Source: Anaerolineales bacterium (GTDB lineage: Bacteria; Chloroflexota; Anaerolineae; Anaerolineales; Villigracilaceae). From it: DNA of 6,426 nt. Where the stretch lies: positions 1-6,426 of the forward strand of contig JAQTWR010000158.1 in assembly GCA_028689195.1 (NCBI GenBank). Reading direction: 5' to 3'. The position numbers and the translations under genes are program-made. Of the stretch, positions 6,155 to 6,426 are shown in pieces. The notes beneath the pieces were generated by a model. That model ran no database searches. It was not told where the DNA came from and saw nothing but the letters and a program-made list of their open reading frames with translations. The stretch's first letter is position 1; every line of letters starts with the position of its first letter.

Positions 6155-6426
6155 CTACGCCTTCAACTCGGTGACGGATATCACCGTGCCGTGATCGGGA
6201 TATACTAATTTCTGTTCGGATTGTTCAACGCTAATATAAGGCGTTGTCCAACGGAAGATCCATTTGGCATCTTCGGGTTTAACGTTGATGCAGCCATGCA
6301 AACGCCGCTCGCCGAAATCGTTATGCCAGAACGCGCCATGAATGGCAACGCCTTCCCCGCTGATGAAGGTACACCATGGAACGGCAGGCGTGGAATATCC
6401 CGATTGCGCGCTGCCTGCCGTCATAT
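6155..6426 (-). CDS. L,D-transpeptidase (YkuD domain), C-terminal part
   Basis: Only the last 89-90 residues are in the window; the gene runs past the right edge. The Met at 6424 is probably internal, because the text after it (PAVPWCTF, then GVAIHGAFWHNDFG) is the middle of a YkuD domain and the frame is still open at the border. YkuD enzymes form 3-3 peptidoglycan cross-links, or attach proteins to the wall, through a cysteine thioester outside the membrane. The catalytic region is visible: His29 and His34 (HGAFWH), then LHGCIN with nucleophile Cys45 (numbering from that Met). The usual Ser/Thr before HGC is Leu here, encoded TTG. A second cysteine, Cys18, lies 27 residues upstream. The protein ends 40 bases before ccdA and is the first visible gene of the operon. 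The missing N-terminus should hold a signal or membrane anchor. Confidence 0.92.
   Translation of the reverse strand, partial: MTAGSAQSGYSTPAVPWCTFISGEGVAIHGAFWHNDFGERRLHGCINVKPEDAKWIFRWTTPYISVEQSEQKLVYPDHGTVISVTELKA

Overview
The window looks like chromosomal DNA of moderate-to-high GC from a free-living bacterium. The best guess is the phylum Chloroflexota, class Anaerolineae. This is an inference from three things: long Thr/Pro-rich linkers behind the export signals of two secreted proteins, a glutaredoxin-like/DUF2085 membrane fusion, and an L,D-transpeptidase whose motif context resembles proteins of that group. No rRNA, tRNA, CRISPR array, transposase or phage gene was seen.

Left part (1-2230, + strand): two independent genes for exported proteins, each bracketed by strong hairpin terminators. 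The first (126-974) encodes a lipoprotein of unknown function with a PsbP/DUF1795-like C-terminal domain. The second (1108-2163) encodes a secreted phosphodiesterase/nucleotide-pyrophosphatase-type enzyme of the alkaline phosphatase superfamily, with all expected metal ligands and the nucleophilic Thr. A promoter-like element sits between them (1056-1083). A shared hairpin (2184-2227) separates this block from the converging operon.

Right part (6426 down to 2247, - strand): seven tightly packed genes, probably one transcription unit entering from beyond the right edge. In transcription order they are: an L,D-transpeptidase (partial); a CcdA-type transmembrane thiol reductase; a glutaredoxin-like domain fused to a DUF2085 membrane domain; PgeF/YlmD (laccase-domain peptidoglycan-editing protein); YggS/YlmE (PLP homeostasis); YggT/YlmG (small membrane protein); and a YggU/DUF167 protein. 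Spacings are 40 bp, 4 bp, 1-bp overlap, 33 bp, 1-bp overlap and 2 bp.

The second half of the operon is the widespread ylmD-ylmE-ylmG type cluster, but sepF (ylmF), which lies between ylmE and ylmG in many Gram-positives, is absent. The first half joins a cysteine-dependent cell-wall cross-linker to two membrane thiol-redox proteins. The operon therefore reads as envelope and peptidoglycan upkeep with its own redox support. That reading is inference from gene order. Nothing here is a clearly new defence or mobile system. The most interesting items are the Grx-DUF2085 fusion, its coupling to CcdA and the transpeptidase, and the altered active-site motif of that transpeptidase.
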